The notes under the pieces were generated by a model that ran no database searches, was not told the origin of the DNA, and saw only the letters and a program-made list of their open reading frames with translations. A stretch of 64,000 nucleotides of DNA from CAYRGC01 sp964601225 (GTDB lineage: Bacteria; Patescibacteriota; Gracilibacteria; Peribacterales; Peribacteraceae). The translations under genes were made by a program, and so were the position numbers. The DNA lies in NCBI GenBank assembly GCA_964601225.1, contig CAZRMM010000007.1, positions 1 through 64,000 of the forward strand. The letters are read 5' to 3'. Numbering within the stretch: position 1 is the first letter of the stretch; each line of letters starts with the position of its first letter. This document shows, piece after piece, positions 57,253 to 64,000 of the stretch.

Positions 57253-57891
57253 GTGCAGAAGATCCTCTTCCTCGATCTCGCTTCCCATGTCGGCTGCGTC
57301 GCCTGCGTCACGGACGACCGCACCGTCGCTCTCGTGCCGGTCGATCATCGTATCAGCGATGCCGAATTGCCGGGCCTTCTCACGAAGGCGCTCGGTGAAG
57401 CAGGATGGACGATGAAGGACCTCACGCGACTCGCGTGCGCGCTGGGGCCCGGCGGATTCACGAGCTTGCGCGTTGGCGTGGCTGCGATCAACGCACTCGC
57501 GTATGCGCTCAGGATATCGGCGACGGGAATTCATCTCAGTGATCTGTATCGGTGTCGAGTGACGAGCGACGAGCGACGGGGAACCCCGCAACCCGCAACC
57601 CGCAACCCGCAACCTCTTTGGCTGCATTCCACCAAGAAGACGCAGCTCTTCCTCCGTGATCTCTCGTCGTCCGACGAGCCTCGGCTCGTGACGCTCGAAG
57701 AGTTGCCCGCGCTCATTAACGGAAAGAAAGAGTGGATGGGCGAGCTCATCCCCGAACAGCGTGCGGTCGTCGATGCGGCGGGTCTCGTCCCGTCATCGTT
57801 GCGTCCGTTGGCTGATGTCCTACCTGAATTCCTCAGGACGTGTTCCTACGATTCCCGCATCCTGGAGCCCTGGTACGGGAGGGGATGGTGA
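57253..57891 (+). CDS. tsaB: tRNA threonylcarbamoyladenosine biosynthesis protein TsaB
   Basis: A 212-aa ASKHA-fold protein that partners TsaD in making t6A37 on ANN-decoding tRNAs. It has MQKILFLDLASHVGCVACV at the start and the family motif ALGPGGFTSLRVGVAAINAL (about 70-90). Residues ~98-121 include RRGTPQPATRNPQP, encoded by a tandem word (57553-57615), inserted where TsaB has a variable loop. The GTG at 57253 fits both homology and the -10 box 6 nt upstream. Confidence 0.88.
   Translation: MQKILFLDLASHVGCVACVTDDRTVALVPVDHRISDAELPGLLTKALGEAGWTMKDLTRLACALGPGGFTSLRVGVAAINALAYALRISATGIHLSDLYRCRVTSDERRGTPQPATRNPQPLWLHSTKKTQLFLRDLSSSDEPRLVTLEELPALINGKKEWMGELIPEQRAVVDAAGLVPSSLRPLADVLPEFLRTCSYDSRILEPWYGRGW
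57553..57615. repeat. In-frame tandem words inside tsaB
   Basis: GAGTGAC/GAGCGAC/GAGCGAC followed by four copies of CCCGCAA. The second word is the same family as the ends of the S23 element (44572-44593). Confidence 0.75.
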
Positions 57892-57897
57892 GAGGTT

Positions 57898-57926
57898 TTG
57901 CATTCTTGCCGTCCATCGATTATTAC
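57898..57926 (+). promoter_or_regulatory. Leaderless promoter of the 156-aa gene
   Basis: TTGCAT (57898-57903), 17-nt spacer, TATTAC (57921-57926), 6 nt to the ATG at 57933. Confidence 0.6.
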
Positions 57927-57932
57927 TGGCGC

Positions 57933-58403
57933 ATGGCATTCGAGTCCTCTCTTGCGGAAGATGCGTTGAACTCCGATACATCGTCTGCGGAACAGGTGTC
58001 CGACCCCTCTGTTTCTCCCGACGAAGGGCAGCAAGTTCTTCGCAGTTCTCTCGAAGATATTCGTCTCGATTTACAGGAACTTGCCGCACATTTTATCGAG
58101 GAGCCCGAGAACGGGGACTGGAAGAACGACGGTCGGAACTATCTCATCGTCCATGAAGCGGGGAAGGGGAACGATTCCCCTCTGGACTCGGCGCGAGTCA
58201 TGGTCCTCGTCATCAACCGGAAAATTGCCAGCGCAGAGAGCGAATTCCCTCATTCTGAGGAAATCGCGAAACTGAAAATCGAATTTAGTATGCTCCAAAC
58301 CCGTATCGAGATGGCTCAAAAGATCACGTGGGGAGAAGAGCGACTATCGGTCTTCGCCTACGGCGGCGTCTACAACCCGACGCTTGATCGAATGCGTCCA
58401 TAA
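57933..58403 (+). CDS. 156-aa protein, unknown
   Basis: A soluble acidic protein without a recognised family. A Ser/Glu-rich N-terminus (about 1-35) is followed by helical segments (LEDIRLDLQELAAHFIEEP, EIAKLKIEFSMLQTRIEMAQ). The ATG at 57933 is chosen because of the promoter at 57898-57926; a longer start at 57885 would overlap the end of tsaB. secA follows. Confidence 0.55.
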   Translation: MAFESSLAEDALNSDTSSAEQVSDPSVSPDEGQQVLRSSLEDIRLDLQELAAHFIEEPENGDWKNDGRNYLIVHEAGKGNDSPLDSARVMVLVINRKIASAESEFPHSEEIAKLKIEFSMLQTRIEMAQKITWGEERLSVFAYGGVYNPTLDRMRP

Positions 58404-58418
58404 AAACGGGCTTACGTC

Positions 58419-58427
58419 TGGTAGACT
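58419..58427 (+). promoter_or_regulatory. Extended -10 (TGG-TAGACT) of secA
   Basis: TGGTAGACT ends 39 nt before the ATG at 58467. Similar TGGTAGCGT boxes precede holB (61357-61364) and the TPR gene (62468-62475). Confidence 0.55.
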
Positions 58428-58466
58428 TGGCGTCGCAAGCGTATTCTGCCGACTCTCCCTTTTCGC

Positions 58467-61262
58467 ATGTCCACCGTCTTCGACACCCTCAATAAAATTC
58501 TCGGCGATCCCAATAAGAAGCAGCTCAAGCGTCTGTGGCCCGTCGTGGCGCAGGTGCGCGAGGCGCAGAAGGACCCCGCCATCCAGGCTCTCACGCTCGA
58601 AACCCTTCCGGCGAAGACCCAGGAGATGCGCGACCGCATCAAGGCGCGCGTGGATGCGGGGGAATATCACGAGCAGGTTCTCAACGATTTCCTGCCGGAG
58701 GCCTTTGCCGTGGGGATCCGCGCCTGCGAGCTCCTCCAGGGGAAAACCATGATGATCGGCAAACAGGAGTTCACCTGGAACATGGTCCCGTTCGACGTGC
58801 AGATCCTCGGCGGTGCCGCGCTCCACCGCGGTTCCATCGCCGAAATGCGGACGGGTGAAGGAAAGACGCTCGTCTGTACGCTCCCGGTGTACCTCAACGC
58901 CCTTCTCGGGCGGGGCGTGCACGTGGTGACCGTCAACGACTACCTCGCGAAGCGCGACGCCACGTGGATGGGCCTCTTTTACACGAGCCTCGGCCTCACC
59001 GTGGGCACGATCTTGCACGGCCTTTCCACGAACCAGCGACGCGAGGCCTACGCCTGCGACGTCACGTACGGCACCAACAGCGAATTCGGCTTCGACTATC
59101 TGCGCGACAACATGGCCACGTCCATCCGCCGCCAGGTGCAACGCGGACTTCACTATGCGATCGTCGACGAAGTCGACTCCATCCTCATTGACGAAGCCCG
59201 CACGCCGCTCATCATCTCCGCGCCGGCCGAGGAGAGCACGGACAAGTACGTCCAATACGCGCAGCTCGTTCGGAATCTGGAGGAGAACACGCACTACAGC
59301 GTCGATGAGAAGCAGCGCACGGCCGTCCTTACCGAGGAGGGCATCAAGAAAATGGAACAAATGCTCGGTATCGACAATATCTATACCGAGAAGGGCTTCG
59401 GTGAGGTTCATCACATCGAGCAAGCGCTCAAGGCGCACGCGATTTTCAAGCGTGACGTCGACTACGTCGTCAAGGAAGGAGAGGTCATCATCGTCGACGA
59501 ATTCACCGGTCGCCTCATGCCCGGACGCCGCTACAGCCACGGTCTCCATCAGGCGCTTGAGGCCAAGGAAGCCGTGCCCGTGCAGCGCGAGAGCCGCACG
59601 CTCGCCACCATTACCTTCCAGAATTACTTCCGTCTCTTCTCGAAGCTCGCCGGCATGACGGGTACGGCGAAGACCGAGGAAGAGGAGTTCGAGTCGATTT
59701 ACAAACTCCGCACGGTCGTTATCCCCACGCACCGGCCGATGATCCGCGCGGACCGCCCGGATGCCATTTATCGCAACGTGTCCGCCAAGTTTAAGGCGAT
59801 CGCGAAGATCGCGCAGGAGCGCTACGCCAAGGGGCAGCCGGTGCTTATCGGCACCACGAGCATCGAGAAGTCGGAAGTGATGAGCATTCTCCTCGACCAG
59901 CTTCGCGTGCCGCACCAGGTGCTCAATGCCAAGCAGCACGAGAAGGAAGCGGAGATCGTCGCGAATGCGGGCCAGAAGGGCCAGATCACGATCGCCACGA
60001 ACATGGCGGGACGCGGTACCGACATCAAGCTCGGTGCGGGCGTGCAGGAGCTCGGAGGCCTTCTTATCCTCGGTACCGAACGCCACGAGTCCCGCCGTAT
60101 CGATAACCAGCTCCGCGGCCGCTCCGGCCGTCAGGGAGATCCCGGCGAGAGCCAGTTCTTCGTCTCGATGGAGGACGACATCATGCGCCTCTTCGGCGGC
60201 GATCGGCTTAAGGGCATGATGGAACGTTGGAACATTCCCGAGGATGTTCCCCTCGAGAACCGCATGGTCAGTCGTTCCATCGAGAGCGCACAGAAGAGGG
60301 TGGAGGGCCGCAACTTCGACATTCGCCGCCACGTGCTCCAGTACGACGACGTGATGAACAAGCACCGCGACATCATCTACAAGCGGAGACAGAAGATTCT
60401 CGTGAGGATCGTGGAAGCGGAAGGAGGCAATGACGAATCCGCGATCCGTCATTCGCAATCCGAAATGCAATGGCCGCTTCATGACGACGTTATCGCCGCC
60501 ATCGACCGCGAAGTCGACGGCATGGTCCGTATTCATGCCCAGGGAGAGAATCACGAAGCATGGAGCGTGAAAGACATCACGGAAAATCTGGCAAGTTTTG
60601 GAGAGAATTTCGCAAAAGAGTTCACCGAAGAAAAGATTCGCAGTTACCCGGATGCCGAATCGATCATCGAGGCGGCGGCGAAGGTCGTGCGTGACGCGTA
60701 CGAGGCCAAGTGCAAGGCCGCGGACGCGCAGGCCGTCGCCCGCGCGGAATCCGTGATCACACTTCGTTCCATCGATACGCACTGGATGGACCATATCGAC
60801 GACATGTCGCACCTCCGGGAGCAAGTCGCATTCTCCGGTTATGCCCAGCGCGATCCGGTGATCGAGTACCAGGACCAGGGTTTCCGCCGTTTCCAGGCGC
60901 TTATCCAGCGCATCGATTCCACGATCATTCGCACGCTGCTTCAGGCCGATTTCGCGCAGTTCCTTGCGCCGACGGCCCTGATGGAATCCGATCAAGAGGA
61001 GGCTGCGCTCCAAACCAACGTCGACCAGATCGAAGGCCAGCTCTCGGGTTCAGGCCAGACGCCGCTCATTCCCGCAGGTGCGGAAGAAGCGGTGAACGTT
61101 CTCGCGGATCCGGTTTCGCCCGAGCTTCGACAGGCAGGCGTGATTCAGCGTCAGCGCGTCCCCGCCGGTCCGGCAAAGGCCGAAGAGAAGGTGGGCAGGA
61201 ACGATCCGTGCCCGTGCGGCAGCGGAAAGAAGTATAAAAAATGCCACGGAAAGGACGCCTGA
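58467..61262 (+). CDS. secA: Preprotein translocase ATPase SecA
   Basis: A 931-aa motor that pushes preproteins through SecYEG. It has Walker A MRTGEGKTLVCTLP (about 130-143), DEVDSILIDEARTPL (motif II), FRLFSKLAGMTGTAKTEEEE, IATNMAGRGTDIKL and QLRGRSGRQGDPG. The C-terminal zinc finger (CPCGSGKKYKKCHG) that binds SecB or phospholipid is intact. Around residue 655 an extra stretch (GNDESAIRHSQSEMQWPL) is encoded by a palindromic word element (60429-60470). Confidence 0.97.
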   Translation: MSTVFDTLNKILGDPNKKQLKRLWPVVAQVREAQKDPAIQALTLETLPAKTQEMRDRIKARVDAGEYHEQVLNDFLPEAFAVGIRACELLQGKTMMIGKQEFTWNMVPFDVQILGGAALHRGSIAEMRTGEGKTLVCTLPVYLNALLGRGVHVVTVNDYLAKRDATWMGLFYTSLGLTVGTILHGLSTNQRREAYACDVTYGTNSEFGFDYLRDNMATSIRRQVQRGLHYAIVDEVDSILIDEARTPLIISAPAEESTDKYVQYAQLVRNLEENTHYSVDEKQRTAVLTEEGIKKMEQMLGIDNIYTEKGFGEVHHIEQALKAHAIFKRDVDYVVKEGEVIIVDEFTGRLMPGRRYSHGLHQALEAKEAVPVQRESRTLATITFQNYFRLFSKLAGMTGTAKTEEEEFESIYKLRTVVIPTHRPMIRADRPDAIYRNVSAKFKAIAKIAQERYAKGQPVLIGTTSIEKSEVMSILLDQLRVPHQVLNAKQHEKEAEIVANAGQKGQITIATNMAGRGTDIKLGAGVQELGGLLILGTERHESRRIDNQLRGRSGRQGDPGESQFFVSMEDDIMRLFGGDRLKGMMERWNIPEDVPLENRMVSRSIESAQKRVEGRNFDIRRHVLQYDDVMNKHRDIIYKRRQKILVRIVEAEGGNDESAIRHSQSEMQWPLHDDVIAAIDREVDGMVRIHAQGENHEAWSVKDITENLASFGENFAKEFTEEKIRSYPDAESIIEAAAKVVRDAYEAKCKAADAQAVARAESVITLRSIDTHWMDHIDDMSHLREQVAFSGYAQRDPVIEYQDQGFRRFQALIQRIDSTIIRTLLQADFAQFLAPTALMESDQEEAALQTNVDQIEGQLSGSGQTPLIPAGAEEAVNVLADPVSPELRQAGVIQRQRVPAGPAKAEEKVGRNDPCPCGSGKKYKKCHGKDA
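60429..60470. repeat. In-frame palindromic word element inside secA
   Basis: AATGACG (60429-60435) pairs with CGTCATT (60447-60453), followed by ATTCGCAATCC words. It is the same GACGAAT word family as the intergenic repeat at 1520-1603. Confidence 0.75.
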
Positions 61263-61352
61263 GGAAGGCAGTACGGCAGAAAGGCAGCAGGGGCAACAGG
61301 TCTGGTAGATACAGACCTTTTGCCTTTCTGCCCTGCTGCCCTCCTGCCTTCT
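61263..61352. repeat. Inverted word repeat (word GGCAGAA) after secA
   Basis: It starts right after the secA stop. The left arm is GGCAGTACGGCAGAAAGGCAGCAGG and the right arm is CCTTTCTGCCCTGCTGCCCTCCTGCC. An inner hairpin (AGGTCTG/CAGACCT) follows the same axis. Confidence 0.85.
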
Positions 61353-61388
61353 CCGTGGTAGCGTGAACGAGGAACGCATCGTCCGACC

Positions 61389-62351
61389 ATGCCCATTCCT
61401 TTTCCCCTCATCGGCCACGAGGAGCCGCACCAGGCGCTCCTGCGCGATCTTGAGACGGGAAATATCGCGCATGCCTATCTTTTTGCGGGGCCGGCACGCG
61501 TGGGCAAGATGACTGCCGCCAAGTGGTTCGCTTCCCAGCTCCTTGCGCGGGGGAGTGAAGATGATCCGTCGGCGGTCGGCGATCGAGTCAATCACCTCCT
61601 GCATCCCGATCTTCTCGTGCTTGACCAGCTTTGGATGGAGGATGTCTGTGAAGATCCCGATGTGATTGCGAAGAGCACGAACGTTTCGCAGGAGCACCGG
61701 CGGAAAGCGAAAGCGAAGACGGATACCATCAGCATTGATGATGTGCGTGCGATCCACGATCGTCTCATCGAAACGGGCTTCGGCACGTATCGTTGCTGCA
61801 TCATCCGGTCGATGGAACGCATGCAAGACGAAGCGGTAAATGCGCTCCTCAAAATTCTCGAAGAGCCGCCGCCGGGCGTAGTGTTCATTCTGACGACACA
61901 GGTCCAAAATGCACTCCTTCCCACGCTTGTCTCCCGTTCCCGCGTGGTCGCGTTCACGCGCCTTTCCCGCAAGGATCTGGCTCCGCTCGTGAAAGGACTC
62001 GACGACGAAGAAGCGGCGTTTCTTCTTCGTCTTTCGCAGGGTGCCCCGGGAGTCGTACAGCGCCTGCGTCACGATCCCGATCAATTGCGCATCGAGCAGG
62101 GCGCATATGCCGCCGCCCGCTCCTTTTGGAGCAGTACGTCGCTTGCGGAGCGCCTGCGTCTCCTGACACCGCTCAACAAGCGCGATGCGGATGCCGAACG
62201 ATTGTTGCTCCATCTTTCTCTGGCCGTGCGCGACCTGCTTCCGGATGCCGCTCAGTCTCTGCCGGCTCTCTCGAATCTCCTCGACGGTTGGCAGACCAAT
62301 ACATCCGGGCAGCTCCTTGCGCAGCGTTTTGTCCTGGAGCTCACCGTGTAG
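61389..62351 (+). CDS. holB: DNA polymerase III delta' subunit (clamp loader)
   Basis: A 320-aa AAA+ protein: FPLIGHEEPHQALLRDL, LFAGPARVGKMTAAKW (P-loop-like, about 34-50), EEPPPGVVFILTT and the sensor/Arg-finger region LVSRSRVVAFTRL. The four Cys of the usual delta' zinc module are missing (VNHLLHPDLL stands where CxxC...HPD is expected). It could be called DnaX-related, but the degenerate P-loop favours delta'. It lies 37 nt after the secA repeat. Confidence 0.85.
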   Translation: MPIPFPLIGHEEPHQALLRDLETGNIAHAYLFAGPARVGKMTAAKWFASQLLARGSEDDPSAVGDRVNHLLHPDLLVLDQLWMEDVCEDPDVIAKSTNVSQEHRRKAKAKTDTISIDDVRAIHDRLIETGFGTYRCCIIRSMERMQDEAVNALLKILEEPPPGVVFILTTQVQNALLPTLVSRSRVVAFTRLSRKDLAPLVKGLDDEEAAFLLRLSQGAPGVVQRLRHDPDQLRIEQGAYAAARSFWSSTSLAERLRLLTPLNKRDADAERLLLHLSLAVRDLLPDAAQSLPALSNLLDGWQTNTSGQLLAQRFVLELTV

Positions 62352-62446
62352 CACGCTCTTTGGCCGCTTCGGCAAGACCAAGGAATTTATGGCTTTATTA
62401 TGCTGAAAAACAGGTTTTTTCTTGTCAGTAAACGCCTTTTATTCCC

Positions 62447-62475
62447 TTGCGGCAATTGGGTCGGACTGGTAGCGT
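62447..62475 (+). promoter_or_regulatory. Promoter of the TPR protein gene
   Basis: TTGCGG (62447-62452), 17-nt spacer, TGG-TAGCGT (TAGCGT 62470-62475), about 8 nt of leader to the ATG at 62491. Confidence 0.65.
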
Positions 62476-62490
62476 TCCGGCCTGCAAATC

Positions 62491-63255
62491 ATGCTCTACG
62501 TCGTAGTTTTGACCCTGTCGGTCGTTGGGATTTTTCTGCTCTTCGGAGCCAGGGCTCTCCTGCGCAATCGTGCCGTCCGTCGTTTCGTACGGAGTGTGAA
62601 GCAACGTTTCCAGTTTGCCGAACAGCGCGGAGCGGTCTTGATCGATGAGACGCCGGTGCATCGGCCCATGAAGAGTCCACGCACCTCTGCCATCGAATTG
62701 CAGCAAATGCACTCGCTGATTCGTCTTGCCGAAAAGGCCCTTGCGCAGGAAAAAATTGAAGAGGCGGAACGCCTTTTCATTCAGGCGCTGACGGTTCATC
62801 CGCAGGCATACGATGTCCAGGCGATGCTCGCTCGACTCTATCTTACGACCAATCGCGAAAATAAGGCCGAAGCCATGTACCGTGAATTGCTCCAGCATCG
62901 CGATGATGTGTCGTACTGGAGCAATCTCGGTCTCGCGTATTATCGCCAGGCCAAGTACGTGGAGGCCTGCCAGGCGTATCAAGAAGCCCTCAACCGCGAG
63001 CCGCAGGAGCCCGAACGTTCCGCCGCCTTGGGGCGCGCATGCATCGCCGCACAGCGTTTCCAGGAAGCCGCACCGCTTCTCGAGAAAGCAACCATGCGCC
63101 TCTCGCGCGATACTGAGCTCCTCCATCTCCTCGCGGAGTGCTACCTCCAGCTCGGCGACACGCCCAAGGCCGAGGACGCCTACCGCCGCATCAACAAGCT
63201 GACGCCGTACGACGAAGAAGTGAAGCAGAAGCTGATGAGCTTGGCGCAGGTCTAA
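62491..63255 (+). CDS. Membrane-anchored TPR protein
   Basis: A 254-aa protein. One N-terminal TM helix (MLYVVVLTLSVVGIFLLFGA), a basic linker, then about five tetratricopeptide repeats from residue ~70 (AEKALAQEKIEEAERLFIQA, YWSNLGLAYYRQAKYVEACQ, AEDAYRRINKLTPYDEEV). TPRs form a protein-binding solenoid, here on the cytoplasmic or outer face of the membrane depending on topology. Partners are unknown. Confidence 0.8.
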   Translation: MLYVVVLTLSVVGIFLLFGARALLRNRAVRRFVRSVKQRFQFAEQRGAVLIDETPVHRPMKSPRTSAIELQQMHSLIRLAEKALAQEKIEEAERLFIQALTVHPQAYDVQAMLARLYLTTNRENKAEAMYRELLQHRDDVSYWSNLGLAYYRQAKYVEACQAYQEALNREPQEPERSAALGRACIAAQRFQEAAPLLEKATMRLSRDTELLHLLAECYLQLGDTPKAEDAYRRINKLTPYDEEVKQKLMSLAQV

Positions 63256-63285
63256 GCCGGGAGTCCGCTCTTGGTGAGACGGACA

Positions 63286-63380
63286 AGTTTTTAGTTGGTA
63301 GTTTGTAGTTTTTAGTATGGCAGTACTCAAAGATTTCAAAGACTTCCGCACTAAAAACTACAAACTAAAAACTACCAACT
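63286..63380. repeat. Inverted word repeat (word AGTTTTTAGTTTGT) between the TPR and ferredoxin genes
   Basis: The 16 nt at 63301-63316 pair exactly with 63350-63365, and 63293-63300 pair with 63373-63380. The right arm has one extra word. The right end lies 9 nt from the ferredoxin stop (63390-63392). Confidence 0.85.
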
Positions 63381-63389
63381 CGTACGCAA

Positions 63390-63674
63390 TCAGTATTCCG
63401 TCACTTCCACTGTCACGTCTCCATTGACCACGCTCTGGCAGCTCAATCGGTCCGGATCTTCCGTCACGCCCATGTTCTCCTCACGGTCGTTGCGCGGGCT
63501 CAGGTTCTGCATGCCTTCCTTCACCTTGCACAGGCACGTCGTGCAGAAGCCGTTGCCGCCGCAGGCGTGTTCCACGGGGATATCGTGATCGAGCGCGATC
63601 TGGAGCAATGACTTTCCCGCTTCGGTCTCGATGACCTTCGCTTGGCCGTTGAGGATATAGGTGACCTTGGGCAT
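63390..63674 (-). CDS. 2Fe-2S ferredoxin
   Basis: A 94-aa plant/adrenodoxin-type ferredoxin. Cluster ligands are in CGGNGFCTTCLCKV (residues about 39-52; C-x5-C-x2-C) and the distal Cys in LSCQSVV near residue 79. It transfers electrons in the cytoplasm; no partner reductase is nearby. Position of the fourth Cys and total length are normal. Confidence 0.92.
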   Translation of the reverse strand: MPKVTYILNGQAKVIETEAGKSLLQIALDHDIPVEHACGGNGFCTTCLCKVKEGMQNLSPRNDREENMGVTEDPDRLSCQSVVNGDVTVEVTEY

Positions 63675-63677
63675 TTT

Positions 63678-63712
63678 TAGAGTACTAGAATACTAGAGTA
63701 ATAGAGTATTAG
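63678..63712. repeat. Tandem word (ACTAGAGTA) upstream of the ferredoxin gene
   Basis: Four degenerate AGAGTACTAGAATACTAGAGTAAT-type copies beginning 4 nt upstream of the ferredoxin start on the minus strand. No inverted partner is present. Confidence 0.65.
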
Positions 63713-63733
63713 GAAAGGGCTAAGGGAAGCCAT

Positions 63734-63985
63734 CTATCCTCCATTACCGCCATCACCTTCGCTCGAGGATGTCATCGATACCGCGAACACCAAAGGATGC
63801 TCTTCCATGAATTTTATCGTTTCCTGCACGACCTTCCAGATGTCGTCGTTCACCGTCATCGCCACTTCCACTTTGTCCTTTACCGAAGGAAAGTGAGGGT
63901 TCGTCGGACCGTCCGCGTAGACGGCCACGTCTTCGGGGGTGACATCCGTGTTGGGCCAGGCTTCAGCAGAAGTAGGTTCGTTCAT
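63734..63985 (-). CDS. 83-aa acidic protein, unknown
   Basis: A small acidic protein (DVTPEDVAVYADGPTNPHFP, NDDIWKVVQETIKFMEEHPL) ending in a Ser/Gly tail. No family, TM or Cys ligands were seen. TATACT (63995-64000) lies 9 nt before the ATG at 63985, at the very edge of the window. It could be cotranscribed with the ferredoxin 59 nt downstream. Confidence 0.5.
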   Translation of the reverse strand: MNEPTSAEAWPNTDVTPEDVAVYADGPTNPHFPSVKDKVEVAMTVNDDIWKVVQETIKFMEEHPLVFAVSMTSSSEGDGGNGG

Positions 63986-64000
63986 AGCAAAGAAAGTATA

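Noticed and set aside
58344..61013. An open frame of almost 900 codons antisense to secA
   Set aside because: It mirrors a strongly conserved secA. The antisense frame is open because of GC-rich codon use, and it has no recognisable motifs.

Overview
The window is a GC-rich bacterial chromosome segment carrying about 50 protein genes, the RNase P RNA gene and one intact tRNA. The gene content and style suggest a patescibacterial (CPR) lineage with a relatively complete metabolism, most like the Peregrinibacteria/Peribacter group. This is inference: the basis is a compact genome, a type IV pilus locus, very large unrecognised proteins, an SLH-type surface protein, a stand-alone pyrBC and purH, and few Shine-Dalgarno sites. 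TGA is used as a stop, so there is no sign of a recoded UGA.

Layout. 1-4.2 kb (minus strand): a nucleotidyltransferase with hexapeptide repeats, a ComEC-like metallo-beta-lactamase protein, an FN3-type surface protein and a small membrane protein. 4.3-6.5 kb: pyrB-pyrC. 6.6-18.8 kb: two consecutive copies of an unrecognised three-gene module (small helical protein, single-TM protein, giant protein of 1131 or 2131 aa). 18.8-29 kb: HAD phosphatase, RNase J, a degenerate PP2C-like membrane protein, a nucleotidyltransferase, an LPKSG-tailed protein, prepilin peptidase, smpB, recR, a 57-aa membrane protein and purH. 29.1-41.1 kb: a calpain-like peptidase, then a type IV pilus block (response regulator, pilB, pilC, five prepilin-like proteins, sensor kinase). 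41.2-42.1 kb: rnpB (minus) and tRNA-Thr flanked by decayed tRNA halves. 42.1-47.5 kb: an HTH-like protein, a polyprenyl sugar transferase, a small element with 22-bp inverted ends that encodes an S23-type four-helix protein, and an exonuclease/DinG-like fusion. 47.5-53.6 kb: nusA and, upstream of it, a second nusA 5' half fused in frame to a large SLH surface protein. 53.8-64 kb: a membrane protein, GT2 glycosyltransferase, possible oxygenase, tsaB, secA, holB, a TPR protein and a ferredoxin.

Three genome-wide habits stand out. First, many genes have a -10 box ending 6-7 nt before the start codon, so their mRNAs should be leaderless. Second, about 19 loci carry short degenerate tandem words, often as inverted pairs abutting the 3' end of a gene. 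Related word DNA lies in frame inside pyrC, purH, tsaB and secA, and two such arms bound the S23 gene. Third, secreted or surface-linked proteins (FN3 protein, LPKSG protein, propeller pilin, NusA-SLH fusion) recur, pointing to an elaborate cell surface built around type IV pili.

The strongest candidates for something new are the duplicated giant-protein module, the S23 element with its dispersed word repeats, and the NusA-adhesin fusion.
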